64,000 bases of DNA from Brevundimonas poindexterae (GCF_020524625.1 NZ_JAIVLL010000003.1:124001-188000), one strand, 5' to 3'; shown: positions 1 to 8,948, numbered from the stretch's first letter. Made by a program: numbers and translations. The notes: a model not told the origin generated them from the sequence alone.

Positions 1-77
1 ACCGGACACATCCGGGCGGAGCCTTTACGCCCGGAGCGACGTTTGGTTGCCAGCTTTGCCATAGGACCGGGCCCTCC

Positions 78-1121
78 ATGAATCCTGCCACCGCCGCCAT
101 CCGTCAGCTTCAGGACGCGCCCTTTCCCGATCCGGTCACGCGCTGGGCCATCGACAGTCTGGTGACCGAGGCGCGCAAGCGACTGGACCGCGAGGCGCCG
201 CACGACGAGGGGGCCTTCGCCCGGTCGATGACCGAGCGTCCTGTGGCCGAACACACCGAAGCGGCCAATGATCAGCACTATGAGCTGCCGCCCGAATTCT
301 TCGAGATCTGCCTGGGCGACCGGCTGAAATACTCCTGCTGCCTCTATCCGACCGGCGACGAGACCCTGGACGAGGCCGAGGTTCTGGCGCTGCGGGAGAC
401 CTGCGAGCATGCCGATCTGGCGGACGGCCAGACCATTCTGGAGCTGGGCTGCGGATGGGGGTCGCTGAGCCTCTGGATGGCCGAGCAGTTTCCGGCCGCG
501 CGGATCGTCGCCGTCTCCAACAGTCACGGCCAGCGCGGGCATATCGAGGCCGAGGCCCGGGCGCGCGGCCTGCAGAACCTGACCGTCATTACCTGTGACA
601 TGAATGACTTCGAGCCCCCCGCCGATGTGGTGGGCCGGATCGACCGGATCGTCTCGGTCGAGATGTTCGAGCACATGGCCAACTGGCGCGCCCTGCTGAC
701 CCGGGCGCGCAGCTGGCTGAAGCCGGACGGGCGGATGTTCATCCATATCTTCACCCACCGCGATGCGCCTTACCGGTTCGACCACACCGACAGCGGCGAC
801 TTCATCGCCCAGCACTTCTTCACCGGCGGCGTCATGCCCAGCCGGGGCCTGATCCGGCAGTTCCCCGATCTGTTCGAGGTCGAGAGCGAATGGACCTGGA
901 ACGGCGAGCACTATGCCCGCACCGCGCGGCACTGGCTGGCCAATATGGATCAGAACGCCGACCGCGTGGCCGAACTGATGGAAGCGACCTATGGCGATCA
1001 GGCCCGGCTGTGGACCCGGCGCTGGCGCCGCTTCTATCTGGCGACGGCAGGTCTGTTCGGAAATGACGGAGGCCGCACCTGGGCGGTCAGCCACTATCGC
1101 CTCAAGCCCGTGGCGGGCTGA
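78..1121 (+). CDS. Cyclopropane-fatty-acyl-phospholipid synthase family methyltransferase
   Basis: This is an S-adenosylmethionine-dependent methyltransferase of the CFA synthase group, which modifies unsaturated acyl chains of membrane phospholipids. The SAM-binding motif LELGCGWGS is at residues 121-129, and the family-typical YELPPEFFEICLGDRLKYS stretch lies ahead of it at 68-86. At 347 residues it is shorter than E. coli Cfa (about 380), so a related lipid substrate is possible. The ATG at 78 has no clear Shine-Dalgarno sequence; a TAGGACCGGGCC element sits just before it. The gene is followed after 15 bp by a DUF2177 gene. Such pairs occur in proteobacterial lipid or oxidative-stress gene sets, and other partners may lie upstream of the window. 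The fold is certain; the exact lipid product is inferred. Confidence 0.88.
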   Translation: MNPATAAIRQLQDAPFPDPVTRWAIDSLVTEARKRLDREAPHDEGAFARSMTERPVAEHTEAANDQHYELPPEFFEICLGDRLKYSCCLYPTGDETLDEAEVLALRETCEHADLADGQTILELGCGWGSLSLWMAEQFPAARIVAVSNSHGQRGHIEAEARARGLQNLTVITCDMNDFEPPADVVGRIDRIVSVEMFEHMANWRALLTRARSWLKPDGRMFIHIFTHRDAPYRFDHTDSGDFIAQHFFTGGVMPSRGLIRQFPDLFEVESEWTWNGEHYARTARHWLANMDQNADRVAELMEATYGDQARLWTRRWRRFYLATAGLFGNDGGRTWAVSHYRLKPVAG

Positions 1122-1136
1122 GCAGGGAGGAACGAC

Positions 1137-1553
1137 ATGCTGAAATATCTGGCGGGCTATCTGGGCGCGGGTCTGGCGTTCGCGGCGATCGACGCCGTCT
1201 GGCTGACCACCATGACCAACCGCGTCTACAAGCCGATCCTCGGCCCGATCCTGGCGGACAAGCCGGACATGAAGGCGGCGGTGGCCTTTTATCTGATCTA
1301 CATCGCCGGGATTGTGTTCTTCGCGATTTCGCCGGCGCTGCGGGACGGTGGACTGGCGCGGGCGGCCCTGAACGGTGCGGTCCTCGGCTTCGTCGCCTAT
1401 GCCACCTATGACCTGACCAATCAGGCGACTCTGAATGTCTGGTCCAGTCGGCTGACCCTGATTGATCTGGCGTGGGGCACGGTGCTGACCCTGTCGGCGT
1501 CGAGCATCGGTTACCTGGCCGCGCGCTGGGCCGAGGGGCGGCTGGGCAGCTGA
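1137..1553 (+). CDS. DUF2177 family membrane protein
   Basis: A 138-residue integral membrane protein matching the DUF2177 family, with about four hydrophobic helices (roughly residues 3-22, 44-64, 78-98 and 107-127). The N-terminal AFAAIDAVWLT segment and the internal YATYDLTNQATL segment are typical of the family. A strong AGGGAGGA ribosome site precedes the ATG. It sits 15 bp after the CFA-like methyltransferase and is probably co-transcribed with it, which suggests a role in membrane lipid change. The biochemical function of the family is unknown. Confidence 0.85.
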   Translation: MLKYLAGYLGAGLAFAAIDAVWLTTMTNRVYKPILGPILADKPDMKAAVAFYLIYIAGIVFFAISPALRDGGLARAALNGAVLGFVAYATYDLTNQATLNVWSSRLTLIDLAWGTVLTLSASSIGYLAARWAEGRLGS

Positions 1554-1668
1554 CGCATTTTAACCCTGTTGTTCGCCACACGGGCGCAAGGCCTGTATAC
1601 GGGGATCGTATCGGTTAATCTGACCCTTCGGCCTGTCAGTTCGGCCAGAGGTTTCGTCGGGGGACGGC

Positions 1669-2553
1669 GTGCGCGCGGGTATCAATGCTTTGACGGTGGC
1701 CTTCGTGGTCGGGGTGCTTTCCGGCCTGCTGCTGACGCCGGACGGTCGGGCCTGGCTGGCGCATCCGACCCTGATGCTGGGCGGACAGGCCAATGCCTCC
1801 GCCTCTCCGGCCGAGGCCGGGGCGGTCGAGGCGGCCCCGGTCGAGACCGTCGCGGCCCCGGTTCCGCAAAGCACGCTCAAGGCCCGCTACGCCGATGGCA
1901 AGCTGACCATCGGCGTGTTCGGCGACTCCATGGCCGATGGCCTGTGGGCCGCCCTGTACCGCGATCTGGGCGATCTGGACGGCGTCAAGGTCGTCAAGTT
2001 CAGCGAGGTGTCGACCGGGCTCAGCCGCTATGACTACGTCGACATCCAGGCCAAGAGCACCCGCCAGCTGTCGGAGCGCCCGGTTGATGTGGCGGTGGTC
2101 CTGTTCGGCACCAATGACGCCCAGGCCATTTCCATCGACGGGCAGATACACCCCTTCGGCAGCGAAGGCTGGAAGGCTGCCTATGCCCAGCGCATCGACA
2201 ATCTGGTCGCGCTGATGCGTTCGCGCGGGGTGGAGGTCTACTGGGTCGGCCTGCCGCGCATGAAGAGCAGTGGCTTTGACGGACGCATGGCGATTATCAA
2301 CGCGGTCGTCGAGGCACGCATGGCCGCGCTGGGCGTGCCGTATTTCGACACTGTGGCCCTGACCTCGAACGAGGCCGGCGGCTACGAGGCCTATCTCAGC
2401 GATGACAGCGGGCGCCGCCGCCTGATGCGGGCGGGTGACGGCATCCACATGAGCATGAACGGCTATCTGCGCATGGCCGGGCCGGTGGCCGGGCGGCTCA
2501 AGCAGGATATGGGCGTCGACGACGAGGCGCCGTCCGAACCGGTCGCGCCCTGA
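1669..2553 (+). CDS. Membrane-anchored SGNH/GDSL hydrolase (DUF459-like)
   Basis: A 294-residue protein with an N-terminal signal anchor (about residues 6-25), an alanine/glutamate-rich linker to about residue 68, and a periplasmic SGNH esterase domain. Catalytic block I is VFGDSMADG with Ser87, block III is GTND at 147-150, and the Asp-His pair is in DGIH at 257-260. The start is a GTG at 1669. It is followed after 3 bp by a second SGNH gene and then an MBOAT acyltransferase, an arrangement like alginate or cellulose acetylation gene sets. I infer acyl transfer to, or removal from, an envelope polymer; the substrate is not visible. Confidence 0.82.
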   Translation: MRAGINALTVAFVVGVLSGLLLTPDGRAWLAHPTLMLGGQANASASPAEAGAVEAAPVETVAAPVPQSTLKARYADGKLTIGVFGDSMADGLWAALYRDLGDLDGVKVVKFSEVSTGLSRYDYVDIQAKSTRQLSERPVDVAVVLFGTNDAQAISIDGQIHPFGSEGWKAAYAQRIDNLVALMRSRGVEVYWVGLPRMKSSGFDGRMAIINAVVEARMAALGVPYFDTVALTSNEAGGYEAYLSDDSGRRRLMRAGDGIHMSMNGYLRMAGPVAGRLKQDMGVDDEAPSEPVAP

Positions 2554-2556
2554 TCC

Positions 2557-3843
2557 ATGGTGCGCGCCGGGGCTGCCTTCGCGGGCGCGATCCTGATGCT
2601 GGCGGCGTCGGCCTGTCGCGCCCAGACCCCCTATATCCCGACCGAGCGCCCCGCGCCGGGTGACACCGTCTGTGGGCAGCCGGTCTGTGGTGCAGATGCC
2701 CTTCATCCGGCCTTCGAACGGCTGGAGGTGACCGAGCGCGGCGAAGGCCGCTTCCGCATCCTTCAGATCGGCGACAGCCATACGGCGGGGGACCAGATCA
2801 GCGGTCAGTTGCGCGGCCGGATGCAGGCGCGCTTCGGGCGCGGCGGACGGGGAGTCCTGCCGCCCGGCGTGCCCTATGCCGGCTATGCGCCGCGTCAGGC
2901 GCAGGTAGAGGCGACGGGCGCCACCTATCTGCCGGCCCCGCTGATCGCGGGCGGCACGCGGGTGCCCATGGGGCTGGCGGGCGGGCAGGGGCGTCTGGAG
3001 CCCGGCGACGACCGGTTGATCCTGACGCTCGACCCCGGCGTACCGCTGGAGCGTGTCGGCGTCTGCGGCCAGGCCGGGCCCGACCGGGGCGCCCTGTGGC
3101 TGATCCCGGACATCGGACTGGCTCATCCGGTCGTGTTCCGCGGCGAGGAGGCCCGCCCCCTGTGCGCGGAGGTCTCGGTGTCGGCAGCGGCCACCAGCGT
3201 CACCCTGATCGCCTCGGACGGCCCGGTGGTGCTGGATGATGTGCGGCTGGAGTCGGCCGGTGGGCTGAGCCTGTCCAATCTCGGGGTGGTGGGTTCGACC
3301 CTTATGGACATGGCGGGACGCGACGAAGCCACGGCCCGCGCCCAACTGGGTGCCGATGCCCCGGACCTGATCCTCCTGGCCTATGGCGTCAACGAGGGCT
3401 TCGACGCGGGGCTGGACCCGGTGGCCTACGAGCAGGCGCTGCGAGCCCGCATCGCCTGGCTGCGGACAGTGGTGCCGGACGCGGCCGTAATGATCCTGCT
3501 GGCCCCTGAGGGGCTTCGCCGTCGCGCACCGGCCTCCGGGCCGGAACGCTGGTCACAAAGCTGTGGCAGCGAGGGCGAATGGCAGGTGCCGCCCACCCTG
3601 GCTCTGGTCCGGGATGTGCAACGCCGGGTGTCCGAAGACTTGGGTGTGGCATTCTGGGACTGGTACGGGCGTATGGGCGGGGCATGTTCAGCGGATCGAC
3701 TGGCGGGCGCGACCGATCCCCTTATGCGGGGGGACCGGGTGCATTTCACCGCAGCCGGGGCCGAGTGGATCGGCGACATTCTGGCCGACGACCTGCTGGC
3801 GACCTATGACGGCTGGCGCGCCGCGCGGACGGGCGGGGACTGA
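2557..3843 (+). CDS. SGNH/GDSL hydrolase, predicted lipoprotein
   Basis: A 428-residue periplasmic SGNH-fold protein. The N-terminus carries a signal sequence ending in a lipobox-like ASAC with Cys20. Block I is QIGDSHTAGD (Ser74) and the C-terminal catalytic pair is DRVH (Asp393, His396). Between them is a long insertion of the kind seen in carbohydrate esterases with an accessory beta domain. It starts 3 bp after the preceding SGNH gene and ends 3 bp before the MBOAT gene, so the three are almost certainly one translational unit. It differs clearly in sequence from the first SGNH protein, so it is not a recent duplicate. The substrate is unknown. Confidence 0.82.
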   Translation: MVRAGAAFAGAILMLAASACRAQTPYIPTERPAPGDTVCGQPVCGADALHPAFERLEVTERGEGRFRILQIGDSHTAGDQISGQLRGRMQARFGRGGRGVLPPGVPYAGYAPRQAQVEATGATYLPAPLIAGGTRVPMGLAGGQGRLEPGDDRLILTLDPGVPLERVGVCGQAGPDRGALWLIPDIGLAHPVVFRGEEARPLCAEVSVSAAATSVTLIASDGPVVLDDVRLESAGGLSLSNLGVVGSTLMDMAGRDEATARAQLGADAPDLILLAYGVNEGFDAGLDPVAYEQALRARIAWLRTVVPDAAVMILLAPEGLRRRAPASGPERWSQSCGSEGEWQVPPTLALVRDVQRRVSEDLGVAFWDWYGRMGGACSADRLAGATDPLMRGDRVHFTAAGAEWIGDILADDLLATYDGWRAARTGGD

Positions 3844-3846
3844 CGC

Positions 3847-5250
3847 ATGCTGTTCCCGACGCTCGCCTTCGGCGTCTTCTTCCTTTTCGTCTATTTCACC
3901 TCGTGGTCGCTGGATCGCGAGAACGGCCGGCGCAAGCTGTTCCTGCTGCTGGCCAGCTGGTTCTTCTATGCCCAGTGGGACTGGCGGTTCGTCGGCCTGC
4001 TGATCCTGTCGGCCGTGCTGAACTGGGGCGTGGCCGCCCTGATCGCGCGCAATGACAACGACAGTCAGCGCAAATGGCTGGTGGCGCTGGGCGTCGCCGT
4101 GAACCTGATCATCCTCGGCTTCTTCAAATACTACGGCTTCTTCATCGAGCAGATGGGCGCCCTGCTGGCTCAGGTCGGCTGGGAACGCGACCTGCCGCTG
4201 TTGCAGGTGGTGCTGCCGGTCGGGATCAGCTTCTTCACCTTCCAGGGCATCAGCTATGTGGTGGATGTTCACCGGCGAAAGACCGAGCCGGCCAACAGCC
4301 TGCTCGACGTCATGCTGTTGATGAGCTTCTTCCCGCATCTGGTTGCGGGACCGATCGTGCGGGCCTCGGATTTGCTGCCCCAGTTCGCCAGGGCACCGCG
4401 CCTGACGCGCGAGGCGGCGACGCTTGGCCTGCTGCTGATCGTCTGGGGCCTGTTCAAGAAGACGATCATCGCCTCGGAGCTGGCGGTCAATCTGGTCGAT
4501 CCGGTGTTCTTTGACCCCTCGGCCTATGGCGCGGGCGACATTGCCGCGGCGGTCTATGGCTATGCCGTCCAGATCTATTGCGACTTCTCGGCCTATTCGG
4601 ACATGGCCATCGGGATCGCGGCCCTGCTGGGCTATTCCTTCCCGCGCAATTTCGACCAGCCCTATCGCGCGGCCTCGATGCAGCAGTTCTGGCGGCGCTG
4701 GCACATCAGCCTGTCCAGCTGGCTGCGGGACTATCTGTATGTGCCGCTGGGGGGCGGCAAGAAGGGGCTCGTTTCGTCCAGCATCAATGTGATGATCACC
4801 ATGCTGCTGGGCGGGCTGTGGCACGGGGCGGCCTGGACCTTTGTCGCATGGGGCGCGCTGCACGGCGGGGTGCAGGTGATGGAGCGGGTCGGACGGGCGA
4901 TCGTCGGCGACCGCAAGGTCATTCCGACCGTCATCGGCGTCCTGATCACCTTCCACATCGTCTGCCTGGGCTGGATCCTGTTCCGGGCCGAGACCTTCGA
5001 TCTGGCCATGGCCATGCTGCAGGGGCTGGGCCGGATGGGACCGCTGGCCCTCGCCACGCCCTTCATGCTGGGGCTGATCGTGATCGGTCTGGGTATGCAC
5101 TGGCTGCCGCCGCGCGCGGCCGAGGGGCTGGCGGTGCGCCTGAAGGCTGCGCCGTCCTTGACGCTGGGCCTGCTGATCGGGGCGGCCTTCCTGCTGGTCG
5201 AGGCCATGCGCCCGGACGGCGTGGCCCCCTTCATCTATTTCCAGTTCTAG
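3847..5250 (+). CDS. MBOAT family O-acyltransferase (AlgI/DltB-like)
   Basis: A 467-residue polytopic membrane protein of the membrane-bound O-acyltransferase family. These proteins carry acyl groups across the inner membrane for O-acylation of extracellular polysaccharide or envelope polymers. The family signature WRRWHISLSSWLRDYLY contains His286, and the conserved catalytic histidine is in GGLWHG (His326). The length and the FGVFFLFVYF-type N-terminus fit AlgI-like members. Two SGNH proteins lie directly upstream, matching the AlgI plus AlgJ/AlgX logic. No glycosyltransferase or polymerase is nearby, so the polymer being modified is made elsewhere. Confidence 0.92.
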   Translation: MLFPTLAFGVFFLFVYFTSWSLDRENGRRKLFLLLASWFFYAQWDWRFVGLLILSAVLNWGVAALIARNDNDSQRKWLVALGVAVNLIILGFFKYYGFFIEQMGALLAQVGWERDLPLLQVVLPVGISFFTFQGISYVVDVHRRKTEPANSLLDVMLLMSFFPHLVAGPIVRASDLLPQFARAPRLTREAATLGLLLIVWGLFKKTIIASELAVNLVDPVFFDPSAYGAGDIAAAVYGYAVQIYCDFSAYSDMAIGIAALLGYSFPRNFDQPYRAASMQQFWRRWHISLSSWLRDYLYVPLGGGKKGLVSSSINVMITMLLGGLWHGAAWTFVAWGALHGGVQVMERVGRAIVGDRKVIPTVIGVLITFHIVCLGWILFRAETFDLAMAMLQGLGRMGPLALATPFMLGLIVIGLGMHWLPPRAAEGLAVRLKAAPSLTLGLLIGAAFLLVEAMRPDGVAPFIYFQF

Positions 5251-5266
5251 GGGAGGGTAGAGCACT

Positions 5267-5809
5267 ATGGCCGATCACCCCGATGATCCGAACGAGCCGC
5301 GCGATCCGCTGGACCCGTTCCCCACCGACTTTCCGGCACCGCCGCCCTCGCGCTTTCCGCCCGTCGGGCAGGAGGTCGCGCCGCCGACCGAAAGCCCGGC
5401 CGAAGCGCCGGTCGATCCGACCGATCCGCCCAGCGACTGGAACGTCCGGGCCGACGCCCACGACATGCCGGTCGAGACGGAGAAGGTCAGTCGGCTGAAG
5501 GTTCTGGGGCGTCTGGCCTTTCCGCCCCCGCCGCCGGCGGACGAGGCGACCCTGGCCGCCCGCGACCGCCGCTGGGCCAGCCGCGTGATCGTGGTCGTCG
5601 CGGTCTTCCTGCTGATCTTCAACGGGGCCTCGATCCAGAACTGGGCCCGGCAGCAGCCGCCCAACTGGTTCACGGTAACCGTTCAGCAGATCGCCGACGT
5701 CTGGATGGGCCAGATCGCGCAACTCGGCGCCGACAAGCCGCGTCAGGGCATTCGCGAAACCTATCAGGCGGCGCATGACGCCCGCTTTCCGGAACAGGAC
5801 CCGGCCTGA
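5267..5809 (+). CDS. Single-pass membrane protein of the MBOAT locus
   Basis: A 180-residue protein not matched to a named family. The first 60 residues are rich in proline and aspartate and look disordered. A basic stretch is followed by one transmembrane segment (VIVVVAVFLLIFNGASI, about residues 107-123) and a short periplasmic tail with QNWARQQPPNWF. It starts 16 bp after the MBOAT gene with a GGGAGGG ribosome site, so it is the last gene of the acylation operon. A scaffold or regulatory role for the acyltransferase is possible but is only inferred from position. Confidence 0.72.
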   Translation: MADHPDDPNEPRDPLDPFPTDFPAPPPSRFPPVGQEVAPPTESPAEAPVDPTDPPSDWNVRADAHDMPVETEKVSRLKVLGRLAFPPPPPADEATLAARDRRWASRVIVVVAVFLLIFNGASIQNWARQQPPNWFTVTVQQIADVWMGQIAQLGADKPRQGIRETYQAAHDARFPEQDPA

Positions 5810-5822
5810 GGCAAACGCGCGC

Positions 5823-5852
5823 TTGACCGCCGCGCGCGGGCGCCCCTAGCTT
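5823..5852 (+). promoter_or_regulatory. Candidate promoter for the S9 peptidase gene
   Basis: TTGACC at 5823-5828 and TAGCTT at 5847-5852 are separated by 18 bp, close to the Caulobacter housekeeping pattern (TTGaCg and GCTAnAwC). Initiation near 5859 would give a leader of about 35 nt containing the AAGGGGGTGAG ribosome site of the ATG at 5894. Confidence 0.42.
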
Positions 5853-5893
5853 GCCGCGCCTCCATGTCGGGGGTGATCAAGGGGGTGAGTATC

Positions 5894-8356
5894 ATGCGGT
5901 ATCGTCACTGGATGAACGGACTTTCGGCTCTGGCGATGGCGAGCGTCCTCGTGGTGCCCTCGGTGGTGCTGGCGCAGAGCGCGGCCACCGATCCGATCAC
6001 CTATCAGCAGCCCCCCGCGCCGATCGCGCAGATCCTCGACACCAAGCCGAGCGCTGCGCCGAGCCTGAGCCCGGATCGCGACACCCTGGCCCTGTTCGAC
6101 CGGTCGAATCTGGCGCCGATCTCCGAACTGGCCGAGCCCATGCTGCGGCTGGGCGGCTATCGCATCAATCCGCGCAACACCGGCCCGGCCAACAGCCGCG
6201 TCAGCTGGCTGACGGGCCTCAGCCTGAAGGGGCTGGACGGCGCAGAGGCCGAGGACGTCGCCCTGCCGGAGGGCGCACGCTTTACCGCGCCCAGCTGGTC
6301 GCCGGATGGCAGCGGCATTGCCTTCCTGATGGACGAACCCGAGGGTCTGGCGCTGTGGGTCGTCGATGTGGAGAGCCGCGAGGCCCGCCGCCTGACCGCG
6401 CCGATCGTCAATGCCGCCGCCGGGACGGGCATCGACTGGCTGCCCGACAGCTCGGGCCTGCTGATCCGGGCCATCCCGGAAGGCCGCGGCGCCGCTCCGG
6501 ACGTGACCCGTCCGCCGTCCGGCCCGATCGTCGAGCAGAGCATGGGCCGCGCCGCCCCGGTCCGGACCTATCAGGACCTGCTGTCCAATCCGGGCGACGA
6601 GGCCCTGTTCGAACACTATTTCACCAGCCAGCTGATGCTGGTGCCGCTGAACGGCGCGCCGAAGCGTATCGGCCAGCCCGGCGTGATTCTGGATGCCGCC
6701 CTGTCGCCGGATGGCCGCTTCATCCTGCAGACCGTGGCCAAGCGTCCCTTCAGCTATGTGGTGCCCGCGCGCCTGTTCCCCGCCGATGTGGTGGTCACCG
6801 ACCTGAACGGGCGTCCGGTGCACCGGGTCGCCGACCTGCCGCTGCGGGACAATGTGCCGACGCCGTTCGATGCCGTGCCCACCGGTCCGCGCTCCGTGCA
6901 ATGGCGGGCAGATGCCGACGCCACCCTGGTCTGGGTCGAGGCGCTGGACGGGGGCGATCCCGCCAATGACGTCGCTGCGCGCGACCGGGTGCTGATGCTG
7001 CAGGCCCCCTTCAACGGCCAGCCGACGACCCTGATCGACCTGCCGGAACGCTATGCGGGCATCCAGTGGGGCCGCGATGACGTCGCCCTGGTGAATACCC
7101 GCTGGTTCAACACCCGTCACGAAGCCCGCTATGTCGTCGATCCCTCGAACCCCGGCTCGGGGCGGGTGCTGATCGATCGCAACTATCAGGATCGCTACAA
7201 CGATCCGGGCTATCCGGTCATGGAGCCGAACGGGCAGGGACGCACCCTGATCCGCTTCACCGACGATGGTTCGGCCATGGTCATGAGCGGCGCGGGCGCG
7301 ACCCGTCAGGGCGAATATCCCTTCATCGCCACCATGGACCTGGCCACCGGCGAGCGCACCGAGCTGTGGCGGTCGGCACAGGGTGAGTACGAGACCCTTG
7401 TCGGCTTCCTGGACGAGGACGGCACCCGGCTGATCACCCGCCGCGAGACCCTGACAGAGCCGGCCAACATCCAGCTGCGCGACCTGTCGGACGGCAGCCG
7501 GACGGCCCTGACGGCCTTCCCCGATCCCGCCCCGCAACTGGCCGGCGTCACTCGTCAGCTGATCACCTATGAGCGCGCCGACGGCGTGCAGCTGTCGGGC
7601 ACCCTCTATCTGCCGGCTGGCTATGACAAGGATCGCGACGGGCCCCTGCCGCTGTTGATGTGGGCCTATCCGGCCGAATTCACCGACGCCAGCGTGGCCG
7701 GTCAGGTGGTCGATACCGCCAACCGCTTCGTGCGCCCCGGTGGCTCCAGCCACCTGTTCCTGCTGACCCAGGGCTATGCCATCCTCGATGACCCCTCCAT
7801 GCCGATCATCGGCGCGGAAGGGACGGAGCCCAACGACACCTATATCGAACAGCTGTCCGCCTCGGCGGCGGCGGCGGTCGATGCCGTGGTCGAGCTGGGC
7901 GTCGCCGACCGCGATCGCATCGCCGTCGGCGGGCACAGCTATGGCGCCTTCATGACCGCAAACCTGCTGGCCCACACCGACCTGTTCCGCACGGGCATCG
8001 CGCGCTCGGGCGCCTACAACCGGACCCTGACACCGTTCGGCTTCCAGGCCGAGCAGAGGACCTACTGGCAGGCGACCGAGACCTATACGGAGATGTCGCC
8101 CTTCACCTATGCCGATCAGGTCAATGAGCCGATCCTGCTGATCCACGGTGAGGCGGACGACAACTCCGGCACCTTCCCGATCCAGTCGGAGCGCTTCTAT
8201 GCGGCGCTGAAGGGCCACGGCGCCACGGTCCGCTATGTCGTGCTGCCGCTGGAAGCCCACGGCTATCGCGCCCGGGAGTCGGTCGGCCACACCCTGTGGG
8301 AAATGACCCGCTGGCTGGACCAGTACGTCAAGAACGCCGGCCCGCGCGAGGACTGA
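5894..8356 (+). CDS. Secreted S9 family prolyl oligopeptidase-type serine peptidase
   Basis: About 820 residues. A signal peptide (RYRHWMNGLSALAMASVLVV, cleaved after VLAQ) leads to a beta-propeller domain and a C-terminal alpha/beta-hydrolase domain. The nucleophile is Ser682 in GGHSYGAF, the acid is in HGEADDNSG (Asp755/756) and the base is His789 in EAHGYRAR. The pattern resembles the glutamyl-endopeptidase-like branch of S9. The ATG at 5894 is chosen because AAGGGGGTGAG lies just upstream and the signal peptide begins there; an in-frame ATG at 5864 has no ribosome site. It probably degrades peptides in the periplasm. A second, distinct S9 peptidase lies at 11903. Confidence 0.88.
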   Translation: MRYRHWMNGLSALAMASVLVVPSVVLAQSAATDPITYQQPPAPIAQILDTKPSAAPSLSPDRDTLALFDRSNLAPISELAEPMLRLGGYRINPRNTGPANSRVSWLTGLSLKGLDGAEAEDVALPEGARFTAPSWSPDGSGIAFLMDEPEGLALWVVDVESREARRLTAPIVNAAAGTGIDWLPDSSGLLIRAIPEGRGAAPDVTRPPSGPIVEQSMGRAAPVRTYQDLLSNPGDEALFEHYFTSQLMLVPLNGAPKRIGQPGVILDAALSPDGRFILQTVAKRPFSYVVPARLFPADVVVTDLNGRPVHRVADLPLRDNVPTPFDAVPTGPRSVQWRADADATLVWVEALDGGDPANDVAARDRVLMLQAPFNGQPTTLIDLPERYAGIQWGRDDVALVNTRWFNTRHEARYVVDPSNPGSGRVLIDRNYQDRYNDPGYPVMEPNGQGRTLIRFTDDGSAMVMSGAGATRQGEYPFIATMDLATGERTELWRSAQGEYETLVGFLDEDGTRLITRRETLTEPANIQLRDLSDGSRTALTAFPDPAPQLAGVTRQLITYERADGVQLSGTLYLPAGYDKDRDGPLPLLMWAYPAEFTDASVAGQVVDTANRFVRPGGSSHLFLLTQGYAILDDPSMPIIGAEGTEPNDTYIEQLSASAAAAVDAVVELGVADRDRIAVGGHSYGAFMTANLLAHTDLFRTGIARSGAYNRTLTPFGFQAEQRTYWQATETYTEMSPFTYADQVNEPILLIHGEADDNSGTFPIQSERFYAALKGHGATVRYVVLPLEAHGYRARESVGHTLWEMTRWLDQYVKNAGPRED

Positions 8357-8406
8357 CCCCTCCGTTCGGATAGCGTCAGTTTTCGACAGGTGCAGTCTGG
8401 TCGAGG

Positions 8407-8445
8407 CATGGCACCCTCCCCGGGAAACCAAGGGAGGGTGCCATG
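8407..8445 (+). promoter_or_regulatory. Perfect inverted repeat covering the ribosome site and start codon
   Basis: CATGGCACCCTCCC (8407-8420) and GGGAGGGTGCCATG (8432-8445) are perfect reverse complements, 14 bp each, around an 11-nt loop. The right arm contains both the Shine-Dalgarno sequence GGGAGGG and the ATG at 8443. If transcription starts upstream of 8407, the mRNA would hide its own ribosome site. As DNA it could also be a dyad operator. No T-tract follows, so it is not a terminator. Confidence 0.7.
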
Positions 8446-8838
8446 TTCCATCGTGTGAAGCTGGCCGGGGCGGTCGTTCTGGCGTCCTTGTCGCTGGCGA
8501 GCTGTGAGTCGCTGATCACGGGCGGGGACCTGATCCGGGAGGGCGAGCCGATGGCGCGGTTCACATTTGAGAATCGGTCACGCGACCAGCCTTTCGACAC
8601 CATTCTGATCTCGACCTGCGAGGCGTCGTCCTACGGTCTGGACCGCCTGCCCAACGGCGTGGTCATCCGTCCGGGCCAATCCTACACGTGGGACGTCTCG
8701 GCCGGCTGCTATGATACCATGGCCGGCAATGTCGGGGACGGATCCACCCGCAAACGGATCAACATTCCGCCGGGAACGCACTTCACGCTGTTCTATACCG
8801 GCGAGGGGGCCGACCCCTATCGGCAAGAAGTTCGCTAG
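8443..8838 (+). CDS. Small predicted lipoprotein of unknown function
   Basis: A 131-residue protein with a classic lipoprotein signal (KLAGAVVLASLSLASC, lipobox Cys21) and a compact domain rich in beta residues. Three further cysteines (in TCEAS, SAGCYD and the lipid Cys) are present, with a PNGVVIRPGQSYTWDV segment in the middle. I do not recognise the family. The ribosome site AGGGAGGG and the ATG lie inside a perfect 14-bp inverted repeat, so expression may be controlled at translation. It stands alone between the S9 peptidase and the DUF2855 gene. Confidence 0.75.
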   Translation: MFHRVKLAGAVVLASLSLASCESLITGGDLIREGEPMARFTFENRSRDQPFDTILISTCEASSYGLDRLPNGVVIRPGQSYTWDVSAGCYDTMAGNVGDGSTRKRINIPPGTHFTLFYTGEGADPYRQEVR

Positions 8839-8948
8839 CAGCGGGTCGGCGCGCCCGCCCGGCAGACGGGCGCATCCCGATCCTTCTCCTGCGTCAACCG
8901 CGATGTTCGCTAGGCTGGGCGGACACGGAATCGTTTGACGAGGGCCCC

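Noticed and set aside
11..35. TCCGGGCG/CGCCCGGA inverted repeat at the window edge
   Set aside because: The stem is good but there is no T-tract and the upstream gene is not visible, so a terminator cannot be claimed.
1636..3345. Long open reading frame on the minus strand opposite the SGNH genes
   Set aside because: It has no domain features, its composition mirrors the plus-strand codons, and the plus-strand genes have catalytic motifs. The same applies to long antisense frames at 5846-8431, 11789-14077, 22445-24502 and 50676-53621.
8851..8873. GCGCCCG/CGGGCGC hairpin after the small lipoprotein gene
   Set aside because: Only a 7-bp stem with no clear T-tract; too weak to call a terminator in such GC-rich DNA.
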